Positions 52,981 through 61,055 of a stretch of 64,000 bases of DNA are shown piece by piece. The DNA is from Rubritalea tangerina (GTDB lineage: Bacteria; Verrucomicrobiota; Verrucomicrobiia; Verrucomicrobiales; Akkermansiaceae), in the NCBI RefSeq assembly GCF_042683245.1, contig NZ_JBHUJB010000021.1, positions 1 through 64,000 of the forward strand. Direction: 5' to 3'. The translations under genes were made by a program, and so were the position numbers. Within the stretch, counting starts at the first letter, position 1; every line of letters starts with the position of its first letter. The notes beneath the pieces were generated by a model. That model was given only the letters and a program-made list of their open reading frames with translations. It searched no databases and had not been told where the DNA came from.

Positions 52981-54599
52981 GCTTCAAGAATCTCTGTGAT
53001 GTTAGAGGCAATAGTCTGTTCGAGTTCACTCGCTTCGGCGTTGAGCACTTCGAGTTCTTCGTTGAGAGAAGTGAGTTTCTCGATGAAGTCTTCGTCGCTG
53101 ATTTCTTCACCGGGGGCGACGCCAACGTAGCGTCCTGGGTTCAACGACCATCCTTGTTCTTCGATCGCGGCGCGGTCTGCCGCTTTACAGAGTCCCGGAA
53201 CGTCCTTGAAGCTGAGTTGCTGGACGTCTGTGCACCCTTCGTCGCCGAAGACCTCAAGGAGCTTGGTTTCGGAGCCGTGGACGAGTTCGAGTGTCTCGCC
53301 ACGGTAGAGGCGGGCGATGTTGGCGATGAATTCGACCTGAGCTGGAGTGAAGTCGCGGTGGGCGCGGTCAATCTGGCGGTAGATGTGGCGGGCATCGATG
53401 AAGAGGACAGTGTCTTCTCGCGGGGTGCCTATTTTTCCTTTGTCAAAGAACCAGAGGGTGGCTGGGAGGGTGACTGTGTAGAACATGTTCGAGGGAGCGG
53501 AGAGCATGCAGTCGACCGCACCTGACTCGATGAGCTTCTGGCGGATGTCTTGCTCAGAGGAGCGGGCATCTGAGGCGGAGTTCGCCATGACGAAACCAGC
53601 TCTGCCGTTTTCGTTTAAGGAAGAGTAGAACTGCTGGATCCAGAGGTAGTTCGCATTGTCAGTGCGGGGGAGACCGAAGGGGTAGCGTGGGTCGTCAGCG
53701 AGGCGCTCCTTGTCGACGTTAGAGACGTTGAAGGGAGGGTTGGCCATGACGTAGTCGAAGCGGCCGGGGCAGTCGTGCAGGTCCTCGTAGAAGGTGTTGC
53801 CGATGCGGATGTCTCCAGAGAGATTGTGGACGGTGAGGTTGAGGCGGGAGAGCTTAGCGGTGGCGGTGGTTTTCTCCTGACCGTAGACCGAGATCTCAGA
53901 GGTGGGGTTCTTCTGGTGTTCAGTAACGAAGCGGGCGGACTGAACGAACATACCGCCGGAACCACAAGCGGGGTCGAGGATGCGGCCGTGGTAGGGCTCT
54001 AAGATTTCGACGATGAGCTTAACCATGGAGGTAGGTGTGTAGAACTCGCCACCTTTCTGACCCTCGCTCATGGCGAACTTGCCGAGGAAGTATTCGTAGA
54101 TGAGGCCGAAAACATCACCGCCAGACCCTGGCTCGCCGTCCTCGCTGAGTGGGATGGAGCCGATGTCCTTGAGCAGGGAGGCGAGGGTACGGTTGTCGAG
54201 GATGTGGTAGGTCTTGGGGAGGACGTCTGCGAGGTCGGTGTTGTGCTCCTCGATACCGCGCATGGCTTCATTGATTGCCTGACCGATGGCTTCGCTCTCA
54301 GGCATTTCTAGCAGGAGCTGGAAGCGTGCATTGTCCGGGAGAAAGAGGACGCCCTTCGCATGGTAGTCAGTAGCGCCGATGCTACGACGGCGGCGTGAGC
54401 CTTCTGCTGGCTGGATGTCTGCCTGCGCTGCGGAGAATTTTACATCGGCAAAGCGGAGGAAGATCAGGCCGAGGACGATGGGTGAGAACTCGGATGGTTT
54501 GAGGTCAGCGTCTGCCCAGAGGGTGTTCGCGGTGCTCCATAGGCGGCGCTCGAGTTCAGCGGAGGAGTCAGAGGTGTCAGCAGGTTCAGTCCAGTGCAT
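52977..54599 (-). CDS. hsdM: Type I restriction-modification, adenine methyltransferase subunit
   Basis: 540 residues: N-terminal HsdM helical domain, then the SAM motif LDPACGSGGMFVQSARFV (about 207) and catalytic YVMANPPFNVSNVDKERL (about 282, NPPF), with QKGGEFYTPTSMVKLIVEIL just before. C-terminal coiled-coil tail (LTSLNEELEVLNAEASELEQ). Methylates adenine as M2S and supports restriction with HsdR. Intact; first RM gene of the unit, 63 bases after the kinase-like gene. Confidence 0.95.
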   Translation of the reverse strand: MHWTEPADTSDSSAELERRLWSTANTLWADADLKPSEFSPIVLGLIFLRFADVKFSAAQADIQPAEGSRRRRSIGATDYHAKGVLFLPDNARFQLLLEMPESEAIGQAINEAMRGIEEHNTDLADVLPKTYHILDNRTLASLLKDIGSIPLSEDGEPGSGGDVFGLIYEYFLGKFAMSEGQKGGEFYTPTSMVKLIVEILEPYHGRILDPACGSGGMFVQSARFVTEHQKNPTSEISVYGQEKTTATAKLSRLNLTVHNLSGDIRIGNTFYEDLHDCPGRFDYVMANPPFNVSNVDKERLADDPRYPFGLPRTDNANYLWIQQFYSSLNENGRAGFVMANSASDARSSEQDIRQKLIESGAVDCMLSAPSNMFYTVTLPATLWFFDKGKIGTPREDTVLFIDARHIYRQIDRAHRDFTPAQVEFIANIARLYRGETLELVHGSETKLLEVFGDEGCTDVQQLSFKDVPGLCKAADRAAIEEQGWSLNPGRYVGVAPGEEISDEDFIEKLTSLNEELEVLNAEASELEQTIASNITEILEA

Positions 54600-54662
54600 A
54601 AGAAAGAAGTAAGGATAAAGTAAAAAGGATAAAGTCTAAGTGTGAAGTGAGGCCTTTTGGTT

Positions 54663-55349
54663 TTATTGGGTGAGTTTGGTGACGATATCTAGGAGGCTGG
54701 GGGTGAGTGGCTGGACGCGGAGGTCGATGGGGGCGAGTAGGCCATCGCCCATGAGGATGAGGTTGCCTCGATGGGTGTCTGAGACCACAATCTGGCGCTG
54801 TGGTTCGAAGTAGGCGATGTCATTCGCAATCTGGAAGCGCTTCCAGCCAGAGGAGGTGAAGAAATCTTTGATTTGCGCATCGGTGGCGGGTTGGCCGAGG
54901 ATGGCGGGCTGGCTGATGAGTAAGCGCATGCCTTGGTCAGTATCTAGTGCACCGAGGAACTCGACGGAGTCGCCGAATATTTCGTTGTGCAAGAGCCAAC
55001 GCTCAAGGTAGGCAATGGGTGAAGCGGCAGGTTCTTCGTCGGCGCGGTGGACGACGAGCATGCCGAAGTGGTCAGGCCAAGTGGCTTTCAGGAAGGAGGC
55101 GGAGTCAGGGCGGAACCAGACTTGGTGTTCGTTACCTTCGTCGTCAGGGGAACGTGCTAGCTCTGGCGGCGGGGTGTCGAGGAAGAGGCGGAGCTCTTCT
55201 GCGGTGCGGCGGAAGATACCGATTTCTTCTGCGTAACAGGTAGAACCTGCTTGAAAACGCGCAGCTGCTTCACAGCTGTTTCTGAGCTGTGCAACAAGTG
55301 TTGGGAGCGAGATTCCCGGAGTTTCTGTGCTGTTTCCATAGTTGGACAT
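54663..55349 (-). CDS. Kinase-like small protein (polyvalent kinase type), unknown role
   Basis: 228 residues with no signal peptide. The C-terminal part reads VVSDTHRGNLILMGDGLLAP, then IDLRVQPL. The D-x3-GN and D pattern is like the catalytic loop and metal-binding Asp of the protein-kinase-like 'polyvalent protein' kinases found on phage and mobile elements. The N-terminal lobe (CYAEEIGIFRRTAEELRLFL, then ATWPDHFGMLVV) is atypical. It may be the first gene of the RM unit. Family assignment is tentative. Confidence 0.45.
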   Translation of the reverse strand: MSNYGNSTETPGISLPTLVAQLRNSCEAAARFQAGSTCYAEEIGIFRRTAEELRLFLDTPPPELARSPDDEGNEHQVWFRPDSASFLKATWPDHFGMLVVHRADEEPAASPIAYLERWLLHNEIFGDSVEFLGALDTDQGMRLLISQPAILGQPATDAQIKDFFTSSGWKRFQIANDIAYFEPQRQIVVSDTHRGNLILMGDGLLAPIDLRVQPLTPSLLDIVTKLTQ

Positions 55350-55602
55350 TAGTCGTAGGTTTCTAAATGATCAAGTGGGATTTGGTTGAGGAGTGGGGAA
55401 GCCGTTGGCTTCAGTGTTGAATGTTCAATGTTGAGTGATGAATGAGAGGGGGAGTTTTCAGATTTCTGGGCGTGATCTTGGAGTGTGTGGAACGACATGG
55501 GAGAAACTAACGATGAGGGGGTGTAGCAAGTTCTGTGTTAAGCGTGAAGCTTGAATATTGGGGTGTTTTGTTTTTTGCTCTAATGCTTATAAGGTTAGTG
55601 AG
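55350..55602. other. Intergenic with degenerate heptamer tract
   Basis: No gene. At 55416-55443 lie four related 7-mers (GTTGAAT, GTTCAAT, GTTGAGT, GATGAAT). The rest has no recognised motif. Confidence 0.5.
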
Positions 55603-55992
55603 TTAGAGGGGTGGTTGGTGATTTGTGATTTGTGATTTGTGATTTGTGATTTGTGATTGGGTGGCGAGGAGTACGTAGCGGGAGTCGGCGCATTTGATGA
55701 ATGGGAAGTGGTGTTCGAGGGATTTTCCGCATTGGGAGATGGCGCCGTAGTGGATGTCGATACGATCGAATGGGGTAGCCCAAGCATCGTTAGGTTGTTT
55801 GATTTCAAGATAGAAGGAAGTTTTGCTAGGGGCGGTGAAGAAGTGGTAGATGGATTCGAAGTTTTTGAGTTTGTTGCTTAATTTACGTGTTAGGGGGCAG
55901 TGGGAGAAGCGCGTGATTTGGGTGAGTGTGTCTATGAAGCCTACTGGGCCACCGAGTTGATTGATGATGGAGTGGAGTTCTTGTTCTGTCAT
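55603..55992 (-). CDS. Small unknown protein with repeat-encoded tail
   Basis: Start taken at MTEQELHSIINQLGGPVGFI; an upstream ATG adds ten codons. About 129 residues with no signal peptide and no recognised family. The last 17 residues (SQITNHKSQITNHQPPL) are encoded by the heptamer repeat at 55618-55659, so repeat copy changes would shift the C-terminal frame. It lies between the RM island and the sialidase locus on the minus strand. Confidence 0.5.
   Translation of the reverse strand: MTEQELHSIINQLGGPVGFIDTLTQITRFSHCPLTRKLSNKLKNFESIYHFFTAPSKTSFYLEIKQPNDAWATPFDRIDIHYGAISQCGKSLEHHFPFIKCADSRYVLLATQSQITNHKSQITNHQPPL
55618..55659. repeat. Heptamer tandem repeat (GTGATTT)
   Basis: Five perfect GTGATTT units (55618-55652) plus one GTGATTG. 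Repeat length seven is not a multiple of three, so copy number changes alter frame. Resembles the short heptameric repeats common in some bacterial genomes such as cyanobacterial STRR elements. Confidence 0.92.
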
Positions 55993-56022
55993 ACGTGAAC
56001 CGTAGTTCGCGGGGTGAGACAT

Positions 56023-56339
56023 ATGGTGGGCGAGGGTGCGGGAAATCGGAGGTGGGGATTCTTGTGGTTGTTGGGTGTGACGATCGTTTGAGTGTCGAAT
56101 TATTTCTCGTGCGTTCAGGGAGGTTTAGGGGGAGGTTGGATTGTGTGATGGGGCTGCTTTTTGCCATGTGTTATGGCGGTTTGCGTGTGGGCGGCGTCGC
56201 TGTGTGAGGCGACGGTTAGGGAGGGAGTTTGCTATCTAATCGATCATTTGAACTAACAGATTATTTGCGTAATGAGCTAATGGGGAGGAATTTAAGGGCG
56301 TAACTTAAACCATTAAATATGGGAAAGGTATTCCTTAGT
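56023..56339 (+). other. Intergenic with possible small RNA
   Basis: No protein gene. A possible promoter TTGAAC (56248)-16 bases-TAATGA (56270) precedes a 100-base segment that ends at the terminator at 56340. A transcript of about 90 bases (56282-56370) is plausible. No known RNA family seen. A 25-codon frame (MGKVFLSEAWHG...) overlaps the terminator and is probably chance. Confidence 0.35.
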
Positions 56340-56372
56340 GAGGCGTGGCACGGTGCCGCGCCTCTTTTTTTA
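56340..56372 (+). terminator. Rho-independent terminator
   Basis: Stem GAGGCGTGGCA / TGCCGCGCCTC (one G-T pair) around CGG, then eight T. No plus-strand protein gene precedes it. Confidence 0.85.
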
Positions 56373-56881
56373 TTGGGAGTAGTGGCTGCCGCCTGAAGCA
56401 AGCATCAGCGAACCGCTAAAGCGCAAGCAAGCTTGAGCACTCCGAAAAGGAATGTGGGTATTTTTTTGAGGGATGGGTTTACAGGTGAGAAATGTGTGCA
56501 ATTTTCGTGTGCCACCTTGAGGCAATATAAGCAAAACGACACACACATGGGGGGAGTTCAGTAATGGGCTCCCTCCTCTGCTTTTTGTTTTTTGGAGAGG
56601 GAATAATACCATCTCTCGACTCGGAATAGACGAATGGAGTGGGGGAGTCTTGTGAAGTTTGCGCTGCGCGATTTTAGAGTAAGTCGGACTATCTTACAGA
56701 ATGTCATCGTTGTCATTCAGTTGTCCCGCGCGTGCGGGAGGTCTTCACTCCGCCTTGATATTCTGCAAGCTCATTCCGACGATTCGTCCATTCCGTTTCG
56801 CTCAATGGTATGAGTGGTTGTGGGTTTCTACCAGTTGAATGGGTGTTGGGAATTGGTGGGGGGTGGCGTAGAGTAAGGTCT
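56373..56881. other. Region before the sialidase gene, repeats only
   Basis: About 500 bases without a convincing gene. Contains GGGGGAG...CTCCCTC at about 56551-56575 followed by T-rich DNA (a possible second terminator), and the fold-back repeat at 56622-56795. A promoter for the sialidase gene is not evident. Confidence 0.5.
56622..56795. repeat. Fold-back inverted repeat with central hairpin
   Basis: Nested arms: CGGAATAGACGAATGG (56622) pairs with CGATTCGTCCATTCCG (56780), and CTTACAGAATGTCA (56693) with TGATATTCTGCAAG (56756). A central TCCCGC-GCGT-GCGGGA hairpin lies at 56724-56739. The GTCCCGCGCGTGCGG core recurs at 60831. Probably a non-coding mobile or structural element. Confidence 0.7.
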
Positions 56882-58480
56882 ATGCAGCAATTATCCGTAG
56901 CAATGATGGTGGGAATGTCAGGCGTGTTGAGTGCCTCGGCGCTTTATGAGACTTCTTTTGAAGGGCGTTCTGACGCCAAGGTGAAGCAGTACCAGGACAA
57001 TGAGGACGCGGTGTGGAAGTCCGACACCCCATTTGGGATTAGCCGTGATCACGCGAAGTCGGGGAAGCAGGCGCTTCATTTGTTGGGTGGCAAGTCAGAG
57101 TTGGTACTCCACCTTCGTGGTGATTTGTCACAGGCGAAGGGTGTGTCATTTGTTGCGGAGCGGTGGACGAGTAAGAGTCCATTTACTTTTAGGGTGGAAG
57201 CGAAGCAAGGTGGTAAGTGGGTCGCGTTGACCCCGCTCGATCAGCTTGTCAATGTGGGGCGTGGTTTTCCGAGTTCTGTGCGTTTGGCTTTTCCTGAAGG
57301 TGGGGAGGTGAGTGCATTGCGTTTCAGTTCGAACACGCCGGAGAAGTCAGGGGTGTTAATCGACGATTTTAAGTTGCTCAAGAGCGCTCCTGAAAACCCG
57401 AGCAAGGCACCGAAGCCCTTTGTGAAGCCTAGCGAACCATTGGAGTTGCTTGAGCACAATGATGTGTTTGTTTCTGGTGAGGATGATACAAAGATTTACC
57501 GCATTCCTGCGATCATCACGGCTCAGAATGGTGATTTGTTGGCTGTGATTGATGCGCGGCGGAAGAATGCAGCAGATTTGATTCACCAACGCTCGATTGA
57601 TATCACGTTCAAGCGTTCCAAGGACAATGGTAAGACGTGGGGGGCGATGGAGACCATTGCTGACCTGCCGGATGGCGAGGGTGCGAGTGATGCGTCGTTG
57701 ATTCTGAATCGCGAGAATGGTGAGATTTTTTGTTTTTACAATTGGATGGGAAAAACCAAGGAGTTTCGTTTTTACCTTCAGAGTTCCAAAGACCATGGTG
57801 TGACTTGGTCGAAGCCAAAGGATTTTACTGATGAGATTGTTCCCAAGGAATGGAATAAGCTCGATTTTAAGTTCATCACCTCTGGGCGTGGGATTCAGAC
57901 GCGCGATGGTGAGTTGTTGCACAACTTTGTGCATTTGCCGACCCGTTCAGTCTATCTTTATGGCAGCAAGGACGGAGGGAAATCTTGGAATTTCTACGAT
58001 GCGAAGATTTCACCAGCTGACGAGTCAAAGGTGGTGGAGCTGAGCGATGGGAGATTGATGGTGAATTCGCGTGTTGGGCGCGATTATCGATGGGTGCATC
58101 GTTCTGAGGATAGGGGTAAGACTTGGGAGTCTCACAAGGAATACGAGCTTCCTGACCCACGCTGTAATGGTTCGATCATTCGCTACACCAGCACCAAGGA
58201 TGGATATAAGAAGGATCGCTTGTTGTTTAGTAATGCGGGATCACAAACTGGTCGTGAGAATTTGACCATCCGCATATCCTACGATGAAGGTAAGACGTGG
58301 TCGGATGGGAAAGTAGTGAATCCAGGTGCCTCTGCTTATTCATCACTGACGATTCTTAAAGATGGTAGCATCGGGGTTCTTTATGAAAATGGTAACGCAC
58401 GCACGAAGTTTGCGCGTTTCACCCTGGAGGCCTTGACCGACGGGAAGGACAAGTTAGAGAAGAAGTATACCATCCAGTAG
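56882..58480 (+). CDS. Exported sialidase, GH33
   Basis: Releases terminal sialic acids from glycans. Start at MQQLSVAMMVGMSGVLSASA (signal peptide); the earlier ATG at 56810 adds 24 residues without signal. About 532 residues: N-terminal beta domain of about 180 residues, then the six-bladed propeller with DTKIYRIPAIITAQNGDLLA (YRIP arginine), and five Asp boxes (SKDNGKTWG, SKDHGVTWS, SKDGGKSWN, SEDRGKTWE, SYDEGKTWS). Also GRGIQTRDGELLHNFVHLP in the active-site region. Probably periplasmic or secreted for host- or algal-derived glycan use. Ends with its own terminator. Confidence 0.92.
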   Translation: MQQLSVAMMVGMSGVLSASALYETSFEGRSDAKVKQYQDNEDAVWKSDTPFGISRDHAKSGKQALHLLGGKSELVLHLRGDLSQAKGVSFVAERWTSKSPFTFRVEAKQGGKWVALTPLDQLVNVGRGFPSSVRLAFPEGGEVSALRFSSNTPEKSGVLIDDFKLLKSAPENPSKAPKPFVKPSEPLELLEHNDVFVSGEDDTKIYRIPAIITAQNGDLLAVIDARRKNAADLIHQRSIDITFKRSKDNGKTWGAMETIADLPDGEGASDASLILNRENGEIFCFYNWMGKTKEFRFYLQSSKDHGVTWSKPKDFTDEIVPKEWNKLDFKFITSGRGIQTRDGELLHNFVHLPTRSVYLYGSKDGGKSWNFYDAKISPADESKVVELSDGRLMVNSRVGRDYRWVHRSEDRGKTWESHKEYELPDPRCNGSIIRYTSTKDGYKKDRLLFSNAGSQTGRENLTIRISYDEGKTWSDGKVVNPGASAYSSLTILKDGSIGVLYENGNARTKFARFTLEALTDGKDKLEKKYTIQ

Positions 58481-58568
58481 GCTCTGTTTTATTTGCGCTC
58501 AGCACGTGGAGGTCTGTGGATACGTCCGCTGTGCTGGGGTGCTAAGATTAGCCAAGGGGGGGGATCTC

Positions 58569-58599
58569 AGCCCAGCATGGTGTGTGTTGGGCTTTTTTT
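58569..58599 (+). terminator. Terminator of the sialidase gene
   Basis: Stem AGCCCAGCA / TGTTGGGCT (one wobble) with a TGGTGTG loop, followed by seven T. It lies about 90 bases beyond the stop. Confidence 0.85.
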
Positions 58600-58710
58600 G
58601 TATGGTGTTGGTTGTCGTGGGGGCTCTGTCGGCAGCGAGACGGAGTAGTGTGTTGTTTGAGTGGTGGGAGAATGTGCTTGCTCGTTGGGAGAATCTGCCT
58701 AGTTTGCAGG

Positions 58711-59110
58711 TCCATCGCTCTCCGGGTGATCGCTGCGATGTTCGTTACGAACATGGTAGAGGAAAGTCCGGACACCGTAGGGCATTGCGCCTCGTGAAGA
58801 ACGGGGGATGCTGGGTTGAAGCTCAGTAGACGGAAAGTGCAGCAGAGAGTATACCGCCGATGGGCCTTCGGGTCACAGGTAAGGGTGAAAGGGTGGGGTA
58901 AGAGCCCACCGCGCATCAGGTAACTGGTGTGGCATGGTAAACCCCGCATGGTGCAAGACAAAACAGAGGAAGGGTTGCCCGCCCGACTAGAATCCTCGGG
59001 TATTAGTCGCACGACAGCATCGCTGCGTCTGGCTTCGGTCAGGAGACAAATGGTCACCCAGTCCCGCGTAGCGGGATGGACAGAATCCGGCTTACAGGAG
59101 GGCGATGGAT
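58711..59110 (+). ncRNA. rnpB: RNase P RNA, bacterial type A
   Basis: Catalytic RNA that trims the 5' leader of tRNA precursors. The conserved cores are plain: GAGGAAAGTCCGGACACC, ACGGAAAGTGCAGCAGAGAG, GGGTAAGAGCCCACCGCGC, and near the 3' end GACAGAATCCGGCTTACAGG. The ends pair as helix P1: TCCATCGCTCTC (58711) with GGAGGGCGATGGA (59097). About 400 bases, the usual size. Confidence 0.97.
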
Positions 59111-59536
59111 ATTTTAGCGTTTCGGTTTGCGGTGTGCTTCGCTATTTTGACGCCAAAGGAGTATAGGCATAAGGGTCTCAATCATGTTTCATACCAACTC
59201 ACAAAATTTTCTGGTAGTATTTATGATTGTTAGGTTATGGATTGGGCTACGCCATCGTTTAGGAGTTTCGGCTGCTTTTGCCGTTTCTCTGCGTCATTCG
59301 TCAGTCATGGTGCACGCACCACTTCTTTCTCATTCCTTGAGAAACGGCAAAATCAGCTCGAAAATACTACCAGAAACTTTTGCTCATTGGTATAAGCCTG
59401 AAGTCATTCAGACTTCTAGTCGGTTTTTGCTAGATCCCAGAGTTGGCTTCGCCACTCTGGGCTTGGAGCCGAAACATCGATGAGGTTTTTCAAGAGGCTG
59501 AGCGCAAGCTGGTTTGCGCAGAGGTAGTGAGGGGAT
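59111..59536. other. Repeat-filled gap between rnpB and the KH gene
   Basis: No gene. It holds the large fold-back repeat described at 59191-59394 and a short hairpin CCCAGAGT...ACTCTGGG at 59435-59460. Confidence 0.6.
59191..59394. repeat. Long imperfect inverted repeat, MITE-like
   Basis: Outer arms: CAAAATTTTCTGGTAGTATT (59201) pairs with AAATACTACCAGAAACTTTT (59362), extended outward by ATACCAACTCA and CTCATTGGTAT. Inner arms: GCTGCTTTTGCCGTTTCTC (59271) with GAGAAACGGCAAAATCAGC (59340). The loop holds TGGTGCACGCACCA. It has no coding capacity. Confidence 0.8.
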
Positions 59537-59905
59537 TTAGTTGGTTTCTTCGAGGAAGTCGTCGTCGGTTTCATCGTGTGATTCGAGGTGGTCCTCTTCT
59601 TCGATGGTTTGTCCGGCTTCGATGGCAGCGAGGCGCTGGTGTTCTTCTTCGTGTGAGACGATTTGCAAGGTGGCGTTGATGCCATCGCGGATGGCTGCGG
59701 CTTTGAGGACGTTGCGGATGGCGCTGGCGGTGAACCCGTTGCGGCCGATGAGGATGGCGACGTCTGCTTTGTTTAGGATAAGGCGGAAGCGCACGTGGTT
59801 GTCAGTGGCTTCGGCGACTTTCAGCTGGGCTTCACTTGGGTGAGAGATAAACTGAAGGGCAACGAACTGGAGGAAATTGCGAATTTGTTCAGTGGTCTCA
59901 TGCAT
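59537..59905 (-). CDS. KH-domain RNA-binding protein
   Basis: Start at MHETTEQIRNFLQFVALQFI (the longer frame reaches into pyrF); about 122 residues. A KH domain of the KhpA type is seen: ADVAILIGRNGFTASAIRNV with the GxxG loop GRNG, flanked by SEAQLKVAEATDNHVRFRLI. A very acidic tail follows (EEEDHLESHDETDDDFLEE). Small KH proteins of this kind bind RNA and act in ribosome assembly or cell-size control. It diverges from pyrF. Confidence 0.85.
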   Translation of the reverse strand: MHETTEQIRNFLQFVALQFISHPSEAQLKVAEATDNHVRFRLILNKADVAILIGRNGFTASAIRNVLKAAAIRDGINATLQIVSHEEEHQRLAAIEAGQTIEEEDHLESHDETDDDFLEETN

Positions 59906-59994
59906 AGGCATACAATCTAACCAAGTGGGCAAACTCTCAAGTGAAAAGTGGGAATCTTCTTGTATGTTTTGGTCAGTGGTTGAAGACTTCGCGC

Positions 59995-60777
59995 ATGCGC
60001 TACGCGGACAAACTTTCACAACGATTGACGACGACAGGATCCCGGCTTTGTGTGGGATTGGACCCTCGACCTGATGATTCTGGTGGTATCGAGGCGATTC
60101 CGGAATTGCTGAAACGTGTGGTGGGTGAGACGTGGGAATACGCGGCGGCTTTCAAGCCCAATATGGCGTATTTTGAAGCGATGGGTATCAGAGGGTTAGA
60201 GATTTTAGAGGAAATGTTAGGTGAGATGCCAAAGGAGGTGCCAGTGATTTTGGATGCGAAGCGTTCGGATATTGGTGAGACTCAGAAGTATTATGCGCGT
60301 TCGTATTTTGAGAACTGGGATGTTGATGCCGTGACATTGAATCCATTTTTGGGTTACGACACGATGGAGCCATTTTTGGACTGGGAAGGTAAGGCGATTT
60401 ACATTTTGGCGGTGACCTCAAACCCTGGGAGTGCGGATTTCCAGCGGCAGATGGTTGGCGACAGGTATGTGTTTGAGTTAGTGCAGGATATTTGTGCGCG
60501 CGCAAAGAAAGAGGGGCGAAAAACAGATGTTGGCATGGTGGTTGGGTTGACGAATGCGAGCGATGACGTGCTGGGACGCATCCAAGATTTCCCATTATTA
60601 ATTCCAGGGCTAGGTGCTCAAGGGGGGGATTTAGAAAATATGGCAGGCAAGGGGCGAGTGGCTCCTGACACGATCAATGTCTCTCGCGGCATCATGTACA
60701 AAGAGATGGAGAAAGGTTATGGGCAAAAAGCTAAGGAATGGGCTGACAAGATTGCTGCGGCCTACCCTTGTGTTTAA
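59995..60777 (+). CDS. pyrF: Orotidine 5'-phosphate decarboxylase, type 2
   Basis: Last step of UMP synthesis. Start at MRYADKLSQRLTTTGSRLCV; a GTG 54 bases upstream would overlap the divergent KH gene start. 260 residues. SRLCVGLDPRPDDSGGIEAI, FKPNMAYFEAMGIRGLEIL, VILDAKRSDIGETQKYYA (catalytic DAKRSDI), and DAVTLNPFLGYDTMEPFL are typical of the longer type 2 form. IPGLGAQGGD and the phosphate-binding INVSRGIMY lie near the C terminus. Confidence 0.95.
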   Translation: MRYADKLSQRLTTTGSRLCVGLDPRPDDSGGIEAIPELLKRVVGETWEYAAAFKPNMAYFEAMGIRGLEILEEMLGEMPKEVPVILDAKRSDIGETQKYYARSYFENWDVDAVTLNPFLGYDTMEPFLDWEGKAIYILAVTSNPGSADFQRQMVGDRYVFELVQDICARAKKEGRKTDVGMVVGLTNASDDVLGRIQDFPLLIPGLGAQGGDLENMAGKGRVAPDTINVSRGIMYKEMEKGYGQKAKEWADKIAAAYPCV

Positions 60778-60827
60778 GTTGCTCAAATTTGTGGCTGATT
60801 TAGCTCCTCGCAGCGTTGGTAATTGAG

Positions 60828-60922
60828 TCATCCCGCGCGTGCGGAACTTCCACAATCACCGCCTTGCCAGTCACTCAACCATCTCTCATCGACCAGCAAA
60901 TCTATTTGTCCACACCGCCTAG
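60828..60922. repeat. Dispersed intergenic repeat, copy B
   Basis: Starts GTCATCCCGCGCGTGCGG and continues with CACCGCCTTGCCAGTCA, CATCGACCAGCAAATC and TTGTCCACACCGCCTAG, the same blocks and spacing as copy A at 23790-23877. Lies between pyrF and recF. Confidence 0.75.
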
Positions 60923-61055
60923 TGTAGTGACTGTGCGATCTGATCAAAATTGCGTTGAGAATGATGGTTGTAGATTGGCTTCTGCTGTTAGGAATAGAGA
61001 TAAGCGCGTTCTTTTAGTATTTTGACCATCCATTTCTGACACTAGACTCGATATC

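Noticed and set aside
55618..55659. CRISPR-like array
   Set aside because: The units are seven bases long and adjoin with no spacers.
56282..56372. 25-codon small gene before the terminator
   Set aside because: The frame runs through the terminator hairpin and T run, so it would not be fully transcribed.
58548..59057. Minus-strand open frame of 169 codons
   Set aside because: It lies on the RNase P RNA gene; the cysteine/serine-rich product is a shadow of the structured RNA.
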